64,000 nt of DNA, taken from positions 558,001 through 622,000 of the forward strand of contig NZ_JANLCM010000002.1 in the NCBI RefSeq assembly GCF_024979235.1. Direction: 5' to 3'. The position numbers were made by a program, and so were the translations under genes. Shown in pieces: positions 17,882 to 28,135 of the stretch. Under the pieces are notes generated by a model, which worked only from the letters and a program-made list of their open reading frames with translations, ran no database searches and had not been told where the DNA came from. This stretch comes from Herbiconiux aconitum. Its GTDB lineage: Bacteria; Actinomycetota; Actinomycetes; Actinomycetales; Microbacteriaceae. Position 1 is the stretch's first letter. Every line of letters begins with the position of its first letter.

Positions 17882-19078
17882 ATGCGGTTCTATCTCCTCG
17901 TCGCTCTCGTCTCCGCGGTCGTCACCTTCGGGTTGACCTGGGTGATCTACAAACTCAGCCACAAATATCGGCTGTACCCGAAGATCCGCGAACGCGACGT
18001 GCACACCCGGCCCACCCCGCGCCTCGGCGGCATCGCGATGTTCATCGGCGTGGTCGTGGCCTTCGTGGTGGCCTCACAGATCAGCTGGTTCCGCCTGGTG
18101 TTCGCCGAACCGGGCAAGGTCTGGGCCATCCTCGGCGCCGCCCTCATCATCGTGCTGATCGGTGTGGCCGACGACATCTGGGATCTCGATTGGCTCACGA
18201 AGCTGGCCGGGCAGATCATCGCCGCAGGGCTCCTGGCCTGGCAGGGCGTGCAGATCGTGTCGCTGCCGATCGGCGGGTTGACCATCGGATCGAGCGGGAT
18301 GTCGCTGGTGATCACGATCCTCGCGGTCGTGCTCGTCATGAACGCCATCAACTTCATCGACGGACTGGACGGCCTGGTGGCGGGTGTCGCCCTCATCGCC
18401 AACGGCGTCTTCTTCATCTACAGCTACCTGCTGGTGCAAGACACCTCGCCGTTCGACTACTTCAACCTCGCCTCGCTCATCACCGCTGTGCTGATCGGCG
18501 CCTGTGCGGGCTTCCTGCCGCTGAACTTCCACCCGGCGAAGCTGTTCATGGGCGACGCCGGAGCACTCCTCGTGGGCCTTCTGATGGCCACCAGCGCTAT
18601 CGCCGTCACCGGCCAGGTCGACCCGGCGCAGCTCGGCCGCTCGCAGCTGTTCCCGGCGTTCATCCCGATCCTCCTGCCCTTCGCCATCCTGGTCATCCCG
18701 CTGCTCGACTTCGGTCTCGCAGTGTTCCGGCGGCTGCGCGCCGGCAAGAGCCCCTTCAGCGCCGACCGCCAGCACCTCCACCACCGGCTGCTCGACATGG
18801 GGCACTCGCACCTGCAGGCTGTGCTGATCTTCTACGCCTGGACGGCGGTCATCTCCATCGGCTGCCTGCTCTTCTTCGTACTGCAGCCCTACTGGCTGGC
18901 CTTCATCTTCCTCGGCGTCGGCCTCGTGGTCTGCACGGCCGTCACGCTGAGCCCGCTCAGCCGGGAAAAGCGACGCGAGATCGAGGCACAGTCGGCGGAT
19001 GCGGGTACCCTCGAAGCCGAAGTGAAAGCCGGCGACGATCCGCTCGACGCGGCCGCCGACGAAATCAAGGAGCCCTAA
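17882..19078 (+). CDS. Undecaprenyl-phosphate GlcNAc-1-phosphate transferase (WecA/TagO family)
   Basis: 398 residues, about ten or eleven transmembrane helices. It transfers a sugar-1-phosphate (usually GlcNAc) from UDP-sugar to undecaprenyl phosphate, starting synthesis of cell-wall glycopolymers. Characteristic motifs: PTPRLGGIAMF (about 40), the Asp pair GVADDIWDLDW (about 97), NAINFIDGLDGLVAG (about 156), LFMGDAGA (about 220) and the His-rich loop DRQHLHHRLLDMGHS (about 297). It lies between tsaC and the ATP synthase genes, the conserved actinobacterial arrangement. Confidence 0.93.
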   Translation: MRFYLLVALVSAVVTFGLTWVIYKLSHKYRLYPKIRERDVHTRPTPRLGGIAMFIGVVVAFVVASQISWFRLVFAEPGKVWAILGAALIIVLIGVADDIWDLDWLTKLAGQIIAAGLLAWQGVQIVSLPIGGLTIGSSGMSLVITILAVVLVMNAINFIDGLDGLVAGVALIANGVFFIYSYLLVQDTSPFDYFNLASLITAVLIGACAGFLPLNFHPAKLFMGDAGALLVGLLMATSAIAVTGQVDPAQLGRSQLFPAFIPILLPFAILVIPLLDFGLAVFRRLRAGKSPFSADRQHLHHRLLDMGHSHLQAVLIFYAWTAVISIGCLLFFVLQPYWLAFIFLGVGLVVCTAVTLSPLSREKRREIEAQSADAGTLEAEVKAGDDPLDAAADEIKEP

Positions 19079-19081
19079 ACC

Positions 19082-19606
19082 GTGACCGACCCGACGAACG
19101 CGACCGAGCCTGCGAACGGCACCGAGCCTGCGAACGGCACTGAGCCGGTGATCCGCGGGAACTACCCGACGCCATCCTCCAACAAGGTCTTCTCGACCAT
19201 CCTGCGCTGGGACATCGTGCTCGCCGTCGCGATCGCCGTGATCGGGGGAGTGATCGGCTATCTCGTCGACGGCTGGCCCGGTGCGATCAGTGCTCTGATC
19301 GGCACCGCGCTGGTGCTGGTGTTCGCCGGCATCACGGTGGCGAGCATCCTCGTGGCCAACCGCTTCACTGCGTCGCCGCTGTACACCACGCTGTTCTTCG
19401 TGATCGTACTGGGCTCCTGGATGCTCAAGTTCGTGCTGTTCATCGTGATCGTGCTGCTGCTCCGCGGGCAGCCGTGGACCAACGGCACCGTGCTCTTCCT
19501 GAGCATCGTCGCAGCCGTCATCGGAACGCTCGTGGTCGACGTCGTCGTGGTCGCCCGCACGCGCATGTCGTACGTTTCTGACGTGAAGCTTCCCAACGGG
19601 GAATGA
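19082..19606 (+). CDS. AtpI-like membrane protein upstream of the ATP synthase operon
   Basis: 174 residues from GTG 19082. The N-terminal tail repeats an Asn/Glu-Pro-Ala unit (TEPANG twice). Four transmembrane helices follow (about 42-60, 64-88, 99-122, 132-152). Position (directly before atpB) and topology suggest an AtpI-type protein, which in other bacteria helps assemble the c-ring or imports Mg2+. Sequence similarity to AtpI is weak to my eye, so the assignment rests mainly on context. It is 3 bp after the transferase stop and may be co-transcribed with it. Confidence 0.7.
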   Translation: MTDPTNATEPANGTEPANGTEPVIRGNYPTPSSNKVFSTILRWDIVLAVAIAVIGGVIGYLVDGWPGAISALIGTALVLVFAGITVASILVANRFTASPLYTTLFFVIVLGSWMLKFVLFIVIVLLLRGQPWTNGTVLFLSIVAAVIGTLVVDVVVVARTRMSYVSDVKLPNGE

Positions 19607-19765
19607 CGCCACTACGATTCGTCAGGATGCCCTAAGTATTGATAGGGTTATGACGATCGTTCCGCTGTCCAGCAATGCCGTCGAGGCTTGTATACAGCAC
19701 ACCCCCCAACCGTTCGTCGTCGCGAGAACCGTGAAAAGTTCCACGCCCCGAAACAGGAGATAGCG
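19607..19765 (+). promoter_or_regulatory. Probable promoter/leader region of the atp operon
   Basis: 159 bp without a plausible ORF. Candidate boxes are TATGAC (about 19649-19654) and TATACA (about 19690-19695, inside the near-palindrome TTGTATACAG). AGGAGA at 19757-19762 is a clear ribosome site. Which box is used cannot be decided from sequence. Confidence 0.4.
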
Positions 19766-20590
19766 CTGATAGCTAACGCTGTGAACCTGCTAGCCCCAAT
19801 GGCAACCTCCGACGATGGTGGTTTCCACGGTCCGTCGATCGAGGAGTTCTTCCCCGAGGCCATTTTCTTCGCTGGCACGCCGTTCGAAATCAACCGAATC
19901 ATCATCATCCGCTTCATCGCGATGCTGGCCATCATCCTGATCTTCTGGATCGGCACGCGGCGCATGAAGGTGGTGCCTGGTCGCTTCCAGAGCGTCGTCG
20001 AGATGGGCCTGGACTTCACCCGGGTGAATATCGCCGAAGACCTGCTCGGCAAGAAGGACGGACGTCGCTTCCTGCCGCTGATCACGACGATCTTCTTCAT
20101 GGTGCTGTTCGCCAACCTGACGGGCATCATCCCGTTCTTGAACATCTCGTCGAACGCCATCATCGGCATGCCGCTCGTTCTCGCCCTTGTGGCCTGGTGC
20201 GCGTTCATGTACGCCGGCATCAAGAAGCATCCCGGCGCCTTCTTCAAGAACGCCCTGTTCCCGCCCGGAGTGCCCCCGGCGCTCTACCTCATCGTGACGC
20301 CGATCGAGTTCGTCTCGACGTTCATCCTGCGGCCGATCACGCTGACGCTGCGACTGCTGATGAACATGCTCGTCGGCCACCTCCTGCTGGTGCTGTTCTT
20401 CTCGGCCACGCAGTTCTTCTTCTTCACCGCCACGCAGACCAGCCTCTTCTACGGTCTGTTCGGTGTGGGAACGCTGGCCTTCGGCTTCGTCTTCACGCTC
20501 TTCGAGATCCTGGTGGCCGTGCTGCAGGCCTACGTCTTCGCACTCCTCACCACGGTCTACATCCAGCTCGCGCTGGCTGACGAACACTAA
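19766..20590 (+). CDS. atpB: ATP synthase Fo subunit a
   Basis: About 274 residues; the proton half-channel subunit. Five to six transmembrane helices, with the essential Arg in the ITLTLRLLMNMLVGH segment and the conserved C-terminal ALLTTVYIQLALADEH. The start is uncertain: AGGAGA lies a few bases before an in-frame CTG at 19766 (CTG-ATA-GCT), while GTG 19781 and ATG 19799 are too far from any ribosome site. I place it at CTG 19766, with GTG 19781 the conservative alternative. First gene of atpBEFHAGDC. Confidence 0.93.
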   Translation: MIANAVNLLAPMATSDDGGFHGPSIEEFFPEAIFFAGTPFEINRIIIIRFIAMLAIILIFWIGTRRMKVVPGRFQSVVEMGLDFTRVNIAEDLLGKKDGRRFLPLITTIFFMVLFANLTGIIPFLNISSNAIIGMPLVLALVAWCAFMYAGIKKHPGAFFKNALFPPGVPPALYLIVTPIEFVSTFILRPITLTLRLLMNMLVGHLLLVLFFSATQFFFFTATQTSLFYGLFGVGTLAFGFVFTLFEILVAVLQAYVFALLTTVYIQLALADEH

Positions 20591-20875
<285 letters not shown>

Positions 20876-20903
20876 ACCTCTTTCACCCTAGGAAGGAGGC
20901 GCC

Positions 20904-21458
20904 ATGCTTAAGACCATTCTCGTAGCAGCCACCGAAGAAGCACAGCCGAACCCGTTGCTTCCGGAGGCCTACGACATCATCTGGTCGCTGGTCTGCTTCG
21001 TCGTCATCCTCTTCTTCTTCTGGCGGCTCGTGCTGCCTCGAATGAAGAAGTTGCTCGATGAGCGCTCCGCCGCCATCGAGGGCAACATGGAGAAGGCCGA
21101 CGAAGCACAGCGCGAGGCCGAAGCTGCTCTCGAGCAGTACACGGCTCAGCTCGCCGAGGCTCGCGCCGAGGCCGGCAAGATCCGTGAGCAGGCCCGTTCC
21201 GATGCCCAGCGCATCGGTGCGGAGATCCAGGCCCAGGCCCAGACCGACGCCGAGCGCGTGAAGGCGAACGCCCAGGTGGCCATCGAGGCCGATCGCCAGT
21301 CGGCGCTCGTTTCGCTGCGCACCGAGGTCGGCAGCCTCGCCATCGACCTCGCGTCGGGCGTCGTGGGGGAGTCGCTCTCCGACGACAAGAAGGCGACGGC
21401 ACTCGTCGACCGCTTCCTGGCCGATTTGGAAGCATCCGACACTGCAGGAAAGAAGTAA
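20904..21458 (+). CDS. atpF: ATP synthase Fo subunit b
   Basis: 184 residues. One N-terminal transmembrane helix (about 22-42, IIWSLVCFVVILFFFW) and a long charged helix rich in Glu/Ala/Gln that forms the peripheral stalk. The strong ribosome site GGAAGGAGG precedes ATG 20904. It links Fo to the delta subunit encoded next (7 bp downstream). Confidence 0.95.
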   Translation: MLKTILVAATEEAQPNPLLPEAYDIIWSLVCFVVILFFFWRLVLPRMKKLLDERSAAIEGNMEKADEAQREAEAALEQYTAQLAEARAEAGKIREQARSDAQRIGAEIQAQAQTDAERVKANAQVAIEADRQSALVSLRTEVGSLAIDLASGVVGESLSDDKKATALVDRFLADLEASDTAGKK

Positions 21459-21464
21459 TCACCG

Positions 21465-22262
21465 ATGGGTAGCGCGACCAGAGTAGCCCTCGTGGAGGCC
21501 AAGGCTCGTCTGGCGAGCCTCGGCTCGCGGGTCGATCTGGCCACGGGAGAAGAGCTCTTCGCCGCGGGCCGGATCATCGGGGATTCGACACACCTGCTCG
21601 GTGCTCTGTCCGACCCGGGCGTCGACGTGCCGATCAAAGTGGCACTCGTGCGGCAGTTGTTCGCACCGGGCTACGGCCCAACCACGGTGGAGCTGCTCGA
21701 GGGCATCGCGTCGAGCCGGTGGTCGAGTCAAACCGACCTGCTGGCCGGCATCGAGGAGATCGGCATCCGTGCCGTTGCGGGCTCCGCGCCCACCTCGGCC
21801 GCGATCGACTCCGAACTGTTCGAGTTCGGCCGCGCGATCACGAGCGATGCGAAGCTGGAGCTCGCGCTCGGGTCGAAGCTCGGTTCCACCGATCAGAAGC
21901 GCGGCCTGGTCGAGCGTCTGCTCGGCGGGCGAGCATCTGAGCAGACGGTCGCCATCGCGCGTCAGCTGGTCACCCAGCCGCGTGGTCGGCGCATCGGTGA
22001 GCTGATCCGTTACGCCTCCACGATCGTCGCCGACCAGTCGGGTTCGGCGGTCGCGACGGTCACCACGGCTATTCCGCTCGGTTCGGCTCAGCTCCAGCGT
22101 CTGGAGACGGTGTTGGCCTCGCAGTACGGCCGCCGCGTGCAGCTGAACGAGGTGATCGACGCGTCGGTCATCGGCGGAATCCGCATCCAGATCGGCGACG
22201 ACGTCATCGACGGAAGCGTCGCCACGCGCATCAACGATTTGAGACTTCAGCTCGCTGGCTAA
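21465..22262 (+). CDS. atpH: ATP synthase F1 subunit delta
   Basis: 265 residues, the stalk subunit that holds F1 to subunit b. The OSCP/delta fold runs through the protein; the C-terminal [25 protein letters not shown] and [17 protein letters not shown] segments match the conserved delta signature. Length is typical of actinobacterial delta, longer than the 177-residue E. coli protein. Confidence 0.94.
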   Translation: MGSATRVALVEAKARLASLGSRVDLATGEELFAAGRIIGDSTHLLGALSDPGVDVPIKVALVRQLFAPGYGPTTVELLEGIASSRWSSQTDLLAGIEEIGIRAVAGSAPTSAAIDSELFEFGRAITSDAKLELALGSKLGSTDQKRGLVERLLGGRASEQTVAIARQLVTQPRGRRIGELIRYASTIVADQSGSAVATVTTAIPLGSAQLQRLETVLASQYGRRVQLNEVIDASVIGGIRIQIGDDVIDGSVATRINDLRLQLAG

Positions 22263-22315
22263 TCGGCGGGCACAGGAACACACTGGGGGCATACCCCATC
22301 AGAAAAGGGAAAACG

Positions 22316-23953
22316 ATGGCTGAACTTACGATCCGCCCCGATGAGATCCGCGACGCTCTCAAGGACTTCGTCGCGGCGTACGAGCCCGGCAAGGCCGCGA
22401 CCACCGAGGTGGGCTACGTCATCGACGCCGCCGACGGTATCGCGCACGTCGAAGGTCTCCCGGGTGTCATGGCGAACGAGCTGATCCGCTTCTCGGACGG
22501 CACGCTCGGCCTCGCCCAGAACCTCGACGAGAACGAGATCGGCGTCGTCGTGCTCGGCGAGTTCACCGGCATCGAAGAAGGTCAAGAGGTCACACGCACC
22601 GGTGAGGTGCTGTCCGTTCCGGTGGGCGACGGCTACCTCGGCCGCGTGGTCGACCCGCTCGGCGTTCCGATCGACGGCCTGGGCGACATCGCCACCGAGG
22701 GTCGCCGCGAGCTCGAGCTCCAGGCCCCCGGCGTCATGGCCCGCAAGAGCGTGCACGAGCCGATGCAGACCGGCATCAAGGCGATCGACGCCATGATCCC
22801 GATCGGCCGCGGTCAGCGCCAGCTGATCATCGGCGACCGCCAGACCGGCAAGACCGCCATCGCGATCGACACGATCATCAACCAGAAGGCCAACTGGGAG
22901 TCGGGCGACGAGAACAAGCAGGTTCGCTGCATCTACGTCGCGATCGGCCAGAAGGGCTCCACCATCGCCTCCGTCAAGGGTGCGCTGGAAGACGCCGGAG
23001 CGATGGAGTACACCACCATCGTCGCGTCGCCGGCCTCCGACCCGGCCGGCTTCAAATACCTCGCCCCCTACACCGGCTCGGCCATCGGTCAGCACTGGAT
23101 GTACGGCGGCAAGCACGTGCTGATCATCTTCGACGACCTGTCGAAGCAGGCCGAGGCCTACCGCGCCGTGTCGCTCCTGCTGCGCCGCCCGCCGGGACGC
23201 GAGGCATACCCCGGCGACGTGTTCTACCTGCACTCGCGTCTGCTCGAGCGTTGCGCCAAGCTCTCCGACGAGCTGGGTGCCGGATCGATGACGGGTCTCC
23301 CGATCATCGAGACCAAGGCGAACGACGTGTCGGCCTACATCCCGACCAACGTGATCTCGATCACCGACGGCCAGATCTTCCTGCAGTCCGACCTCTTCAA
23401 CGCCAACCAGCGCCCCGCGGTCGACGTCGGTATCTCGGTGTCGCGAGTCGGTGGCGACGCGCAGGTGAAGTCGATCAAGAAGGTCTCCGGAACGCTGAAA
23501 CTCGAGCTGGCGCAGTACCGCTCGCTCGAGGCCTTCGCGATGTTCGCCTCCGACCTGGATGCGACCTCGCGACGTCAGCTCGCCCGAGGCGCCCGCCTCA
23601 CCGAGCTGCTCAAGCAGCCGCAGTACTCGCCGTTCCCGGTCGAGAAGCAGGTTGTGTCGATCTGGGCCGGAACCAACGGCAAGCTCGACGAGGTGCCGGT
23701 CGACGACATCCTGCGCTTCGAGGCGGAGTTCCACGACTTCCTCGACCGCAACACCGAGGTGCTGACCGTGCTCCGCGACACGAACGTGCTCTCCGACGAG
23801 ACCGTCGCCGACCTCGAGAAGGCCGTCGACGACTTCAAGCTGGAGTTCCAGACGGGCGAGGGCAAGCCGCTCGCTTCGGTGGGTCGCGAGGAGTTCGCTG
23901 CCACCGCTCCTGAGGATGTCAACCAGGAGAAGATCGTGAAGGGTCGCCGCTAA
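22316..23953 (+). CDS. atpA: ATP synthase F1 subunit alpha
   Basis: 545 residues. The non-catalytic nucleotide-binding subunit. N-terminal beta-barrel ([19 protein letters not shown]), Walker [14 protein letters not shown] (about 172), YVAIGQKGS, Walker [12 protein letters not shown] and the signature around [18 protein letters not shown] (about 295-312). GAAAAGGGAAAACG precedes the ATG. Confidence 0.98.
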   Translation: MAELTIRPDEIRDALKDFVAAYEPGKAATTEVGYVIDAADGIAHVEGLPGVMANELIRFSDGTLGLAQNLDENEIGVVVLGEFTGIEEGQEVTRTGEVLSVPVGDGYLGRVVDPLGVPIDGLGDIATEGRRELELQAPGVMARKSVHEPMQTGIKAIDAMIPIGRGQRQLIIGDRQTGKTAIAIDTIINQKANWESGDENKQVRCIYVAIGQKGSTIASVKGALEDAGAMEYTTIVASPASDPAGFKYLAPYTGSAIGQHWMYGGKHVLIIFDDLSKQAEAYRAVSLLLRRPPGREAYPGDVFYLHSRLLERCAKLSDELGAGSMTGLPIIETKANDVSAYIPTNVISITDGQIFLQSDLFNANQRPAVDVGISVSRVGGDAQVKSIKKVSGTLKLELAQYRSLEAFAMFASDLDATSRRQLARGARLTELLKQPQYSPFPVEKQVVSIWAGTNGKLDEVPVDDILRFEAEFHDFLDRNTEVLTVLRDTNVLSDETVADLEKAVDDFKLEFQTGEGKPLASVGREEFAATAPEDVNQEKIVKGRR

Positions 23954-23956
23954 GCC

Positions 23957-24862
23957 ATGGGCGCACAACTTCGGGTCTACCGGTCGAAGATCAAGTCGGC
24001 CCAGACGACCAAGAAGATCACGAGGGCGATGGAGCTGATCTCCGCGTCGCGCATTCAGAAGGCGCAGACGCGGGTGAAGCAGTCCACGCCGTATTCGCGG
24101 GCGATCACGCGCGCCGTCTCGGCGGTGGCGACGTATTCGAACGTCGAGCACCCGCTGACGACCGAGCGCGAGAAGCTCGACACCGCGGCGATCGTCATCT
24201 TCACGTCCGACCGCGGTCTGGCCGGCGCGTTCTCGTCATCGGTGCTCAAGGAGGCGGAGCAACTCGCCGAACTCCTGCGCAGCGAAGGCAAGCAGGTCGT
24301 CTACTACCTGGTGGGCCGGAAGGCCGTCGGCTACTTCAGCTTCCGCAGGCGCGACAGCGCTCGGTCGTGGACCGGTGGAACCGACCAGCCGGTGTTCGAG
24401 ACCGCCAAGGAGATCGCGGATGCGGTCGTCACGGCCTACAACCTCGACGACGAAGAGGGTGGCGTCGACGAGATCCACCTCGTCTACAACCGCTTCGTGA
24501 GCATGGTGAGCCAGGTTCCCGAGGTCGTGCGACTGCTGCCGCTCGAGATCGTGGAGGGCGAGGCGCCCGAGGCTGACTCCCACGAGGTCTTTCCTCTCTA
24601 CGAGTTCGAGCCGGATGCCGAGACCGTACTCGACGCGCTGCTGCCGATCTACGTCGAGAGCCGCATCTTCAACGCGATGCTGCAGTCGGCCGCGGCCGAG
24701 CACGCCGCTCGCCAGAAGGCGATGAAGTCGGCCAGCGACAATGCCGACAACCTGATCCGTGACTACACGCGACTGGCGAACAACGCTCGTCAGAGCGAGA
24801 TCACGCAGCAGATTTCCGAGATCGTGGGTGGGGCCGACGCACTGGCCCCCGCCAAGAAGTAA
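23957..24862 (+). CDS. atpG: ATP synthase F1 subunit gamma
   Basis: 301 residues; the central rotor shaft. Conserved N-terminal helix ([20 protein letters not shown]) and the C-terminal helix ending [20 protein letters not shown] form the coiled coil inside F1. [13 protein letters not shown] is the conserved Rossmann-like core. It starts 3 bp after atpA. Confidence 0.96.
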   Translation: MGAQLRVYRSKIKSAQTTKKITRAMELISASRIQKAQTRVKQSTPYSRAITRAVSAVATYSNVEHPLTTEREKLDTAAIVIFTSDRGLAGAFSSSVLKEAEQLAELLRSEGKQVVYYLVGRKAVGYFSFRRRDSARSWTGGTDQPVFETAKEIADAVVTAYNLDDEEGGVDEIHLVYNRFVSMVSQVPEVVRLLPLEIVEGEAPEADSHEVFPLYEFEPDAETVLDALLPIYVESRIFNAMLQSAAAEHAARQKAMKSASDNADNLIRDYTRLANNARQSEITQQISEIVGGADALAPAKK

Positions 24863-26347
<1,485 letters not shown>

Positions 26348-26349
26348 TC

Positions 26350-26616
26350 ATGGCTGCTCCCCTGAACGTGAGCGTCGTCGCGGCCGACCAGGAGATCTGG
26401 GCGGGCGAGGCGTCAATGGTGATCGCGAAGACCGTGGAAGGCGAGATCGGTATCCTCGCCGGCCACGAGCCGCTGCTCGCGATCCTCGCTGCCGGCGAGG
26501 TGCGGGTGAACACGACGAGCGGTGAGCGCCTGGTGGCACGCGCCGACGACGGGTTCCTCTCGGTCGAGAACGACACCGTCACGATCGTCGCCCGCGACGC
26601 CGAACTGATCAAGTAG
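26350..26616 (+). CDS. atpC: ATP synthase F1 subunit epsilon
   Basis: 88 residues from ATG 26350. Contains the N-terminal beta-sandwich only (LNVSVVAADQEIWAGEASMV ... GEIGILAGHEPLLAIL) and stops after VARDAELIK. The C-terminal two-helix domain that inhibits ATP hydrolysis in E. coli epsilon is absent, as in a number of actinobacteria. Last gene of the atp operon; a hairpin with T-run follows 30 bp later. Confidence 0.95.
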   Translation: MAAPLNVSVVAADQEIWAGEASMVIAKTVEGEIGILAGHEPLLAILAAGEVRVNTTSGERLVARADDGFLSVENDTVTIVARDAELIK

Positions 26617-26646
26617 ACGTCTCCCGTCTGACCAGCCGCATCACGA

Positions 26647-26687
26647 CCGCCGCGTCCGCTCCTCGGAGCCGGGCGCGGCGGCGTTTT
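26647..26687 (+). terminator. Intrinsic terminator of the atp operon
   Basis: A long G+C-rich hairpin (outer arms CCGCCGCG and CGCGGCGG, inner arms GCTC and GAGC) is followed by CGTTTTT. This is the clearest rho-independent terminator in the window and closes the atp transcript. Confidence 0.85.
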
Positions 26688-26689
26688 TG

Positions 26690-26746
26690 GTGAAGAAGCG
26701 CTTCTCGTGAGGGAAGCGCCGTTTTCGTGAAAGAAGCACCGTGCTC
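26690..26746 (+). repeat. Three imperfect GTGA..GAAGC repeats upstream of yaaA
   Basis: Three head-to-tail units begin at 26690, 26707 and 26727, each starting GTGA and containing GAAGC. The first includes the 12-bp palindrome AGAAGCGCTTCT (26693-26704). The third runs into the yaaA start codon at 26741. Possible operator; function unknown. Confidence 0.4.
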
Positions 26747-27487
26747 ATCGTCCTCCCTCCATCGGAGACCAAGCGCGACGGAGGCAGCGGTGGCGCGCTC
26801 GATTTCGCCGCGCTGTCGCATCCGCGCCTCACCGCAAAGCGCCGTGCTCTCACCCGACGGGTGTCTCGCTTGGCACGCACGCCGGACGAGATGATGGCTC
26901 GGCTGAAGCTCGGCCAGAAACTCGCCTTCGAGGTGGAACGCAATCGCACGCTCTCGACGGCTCCGACGATGGCTGCGATGGATCGCTACACCGGGGTGCT
27001 CTACGAGGCGTTGGATGCGCCGTCGCTTTCGCCCGAGGCCCGCGCCTTCGCCGAGTCGCACGTGCGCATCCATTCCGCCCTGTTCGGGCTCCTGGGAGCG
27101 GGAGACCCTATCCCGGCATACCGCCTCTCGTCGAACGCACGACTCGGTGAGCCGACACTCAAGGTCAGTTGGTCGAGCGCGGTCTCGAAAGAGTTCGAGG
27201 CGCACCGCGGTGAGCTCGTGCTCGACCTGCGCTCGGAGTCCTACGTGGCACTCGGGCCCATTCCGCCCACCACGCCCTCGTATTTCCTGCGCGTGGTGAC
27301 GACGGGGGAGGACGGCGCCCAGCGCGCCCTCAACCACTTCAACAAGAAGGGCAAGGGAACCCTTGCGCGGGCGATCGTGGAGAACGGCCTCGACTTCGCC
27401 GACGTCGACGCGCTCATCGCGTGGGGCCGCGCATCCGGACACCACCTCTCGCTCGCCCCGAACGGCGAACTTCTGCTGCTGGTGTGA
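26741..27487 (+). CDS. yaaA: YaaA/DUF328 peroxide-stress protein
   Basis: 248 residues from GTG 26741. The N-terminus MLIVLPPSETKR and later blocks (YTGVLYEALDA, HVRIHSALFGLLGAGDPIPAYRLS, YFLRVVTTGEDG) match the YaaA family. In E. coli YaaA lowers free iron and limits oxidative DNA damage under peroxide stress; it binds DNA and has a helix-hairpin-helix element. It is transcribed separately from atp (terminator between them), and its end is 11 bp from the convergent ogt gene. No ribosome site is obvious. Confidence 0.88.
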   Translation: MLIVLPPSETKRDGGSGGALDFAALSHPRLTAKRRALTRRVSRLARTPDEMMARLKLGQKLAFEVERNRTLSTAPTMAAMDRYTGVLYEALDAPSLSPEARAFAESHVRIHSALFGLLGAGDPIPAYRLSSNARLGEPTLKVSWSSAVSKEFEAHRGELVLDLRSESYVALGPIPPTTPSYFLRVVTTGEDGAQRALNHFNKKGKGTLARAIVENGLDFADVDALIAWGRASGHHLSLAPNGELLLLV

Positions 27488-27498
27488 GCCGAACCGTC

Positions 27499-28011
27499 TC
27501 AGGCATGACCGATGCTTTCGTGATCGAGCAGCCAGGCCTTCGTCTTCACGCCCTCACCCCAGCTGTACCCCGTGATGCGCCCGGTGGCTGAGAGCACACG
27601 GTGGCAGCCCACCAGCAGAGGAGTGGGGTTGGAGGCGATCGCACCGCCCACGGCACGCCCTGAGCCGGTCTTGCCGACGGCTGCGGCGATGGCGCCATAG
27701 GTGGTGACCTGGCCCCAGCGCAGGCGGGCCAGTTCTTGCCAGACCGACACCTGGAATGGCGTGCCCCGGTGGGCGACCGGAACCGAGAATCCGCGCCGAT
27801 AACCCTGGAAGTAGTCGAGCAACTGGGCGATCGCTTCGTCGGCCACGGCCGTGGAGTCGTAGGCCAGACCATCGTGCGGAAGGGAGCCGTTGTGCTCGAT
27901 CGCCACCCCTGTGATCGCCTCGCCGTCGCTGGTCACCTCGATCCGGCCGATCGGGGACTCGCAGCGCTGGAGATAGGGCGATGCGGAGCGGAGTTGAGTG
28001 AGAGTGTCCAT
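27499..28011 (-). CDS. ogt: Methylated-DNA-[protein]-cysteine S-methyltransferase
   Basis: 170 residues. Repairs O6-alkylguanine by irreversible transfer of the alkyl group to its own cysteine. The N-terminal ribonuclease-like domain ([10 protein letters not shown]) and the C-terminal DNA-binding domain ([32 protein letters not shown]) are intact. The acceptor Cys is in [13 protein letters not shown] (about 137); the usual residue before it is Pro (PCHRV), here Gly. The enzyme is probably still active because the Cys-His-Arg triad is intact, but the substitution is unusual. Convergent with yaaA. Confidence 0.9.
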   Translation of the reverse strand: MDTLTQLRSASPYLQRCESPIGRIEVTSDGEAITGVAIEHNGSLPHDGLAYDSTAVADEAIAQLLDYFQGYRRGFSVPVAHRGTPFQVSVWQELARLRWGQVTTYGAIAAAVGKTGSGRAVGGAIASNPTPLLVGCHRVLSATGRITGYSWGEGVKTKAWLLDHESIGHA

Positions 28012-28122
28012 GGCCCCGACGGTAGGCCGCGAGATGAACGCCGACGGGCCGGCGGAGGTATCTGTGGATGATTCCGACCACTCCCGAGAACAGGGAGGAG
28101 AAGACAGCGCAGGCAGGCTGGC

Positions 28123-28128
28123 TAAACT
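28123..28128 (+). promoter_or_regulatory. -10 box for leaderless proS
   Basis: TAAACT followed by 7 nt and the GTG start of proS at 28136, with no Shine-Dalgarno sequence between. Confidence 0.5.
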
Positions 28129-28135
28129 CGTTCTC

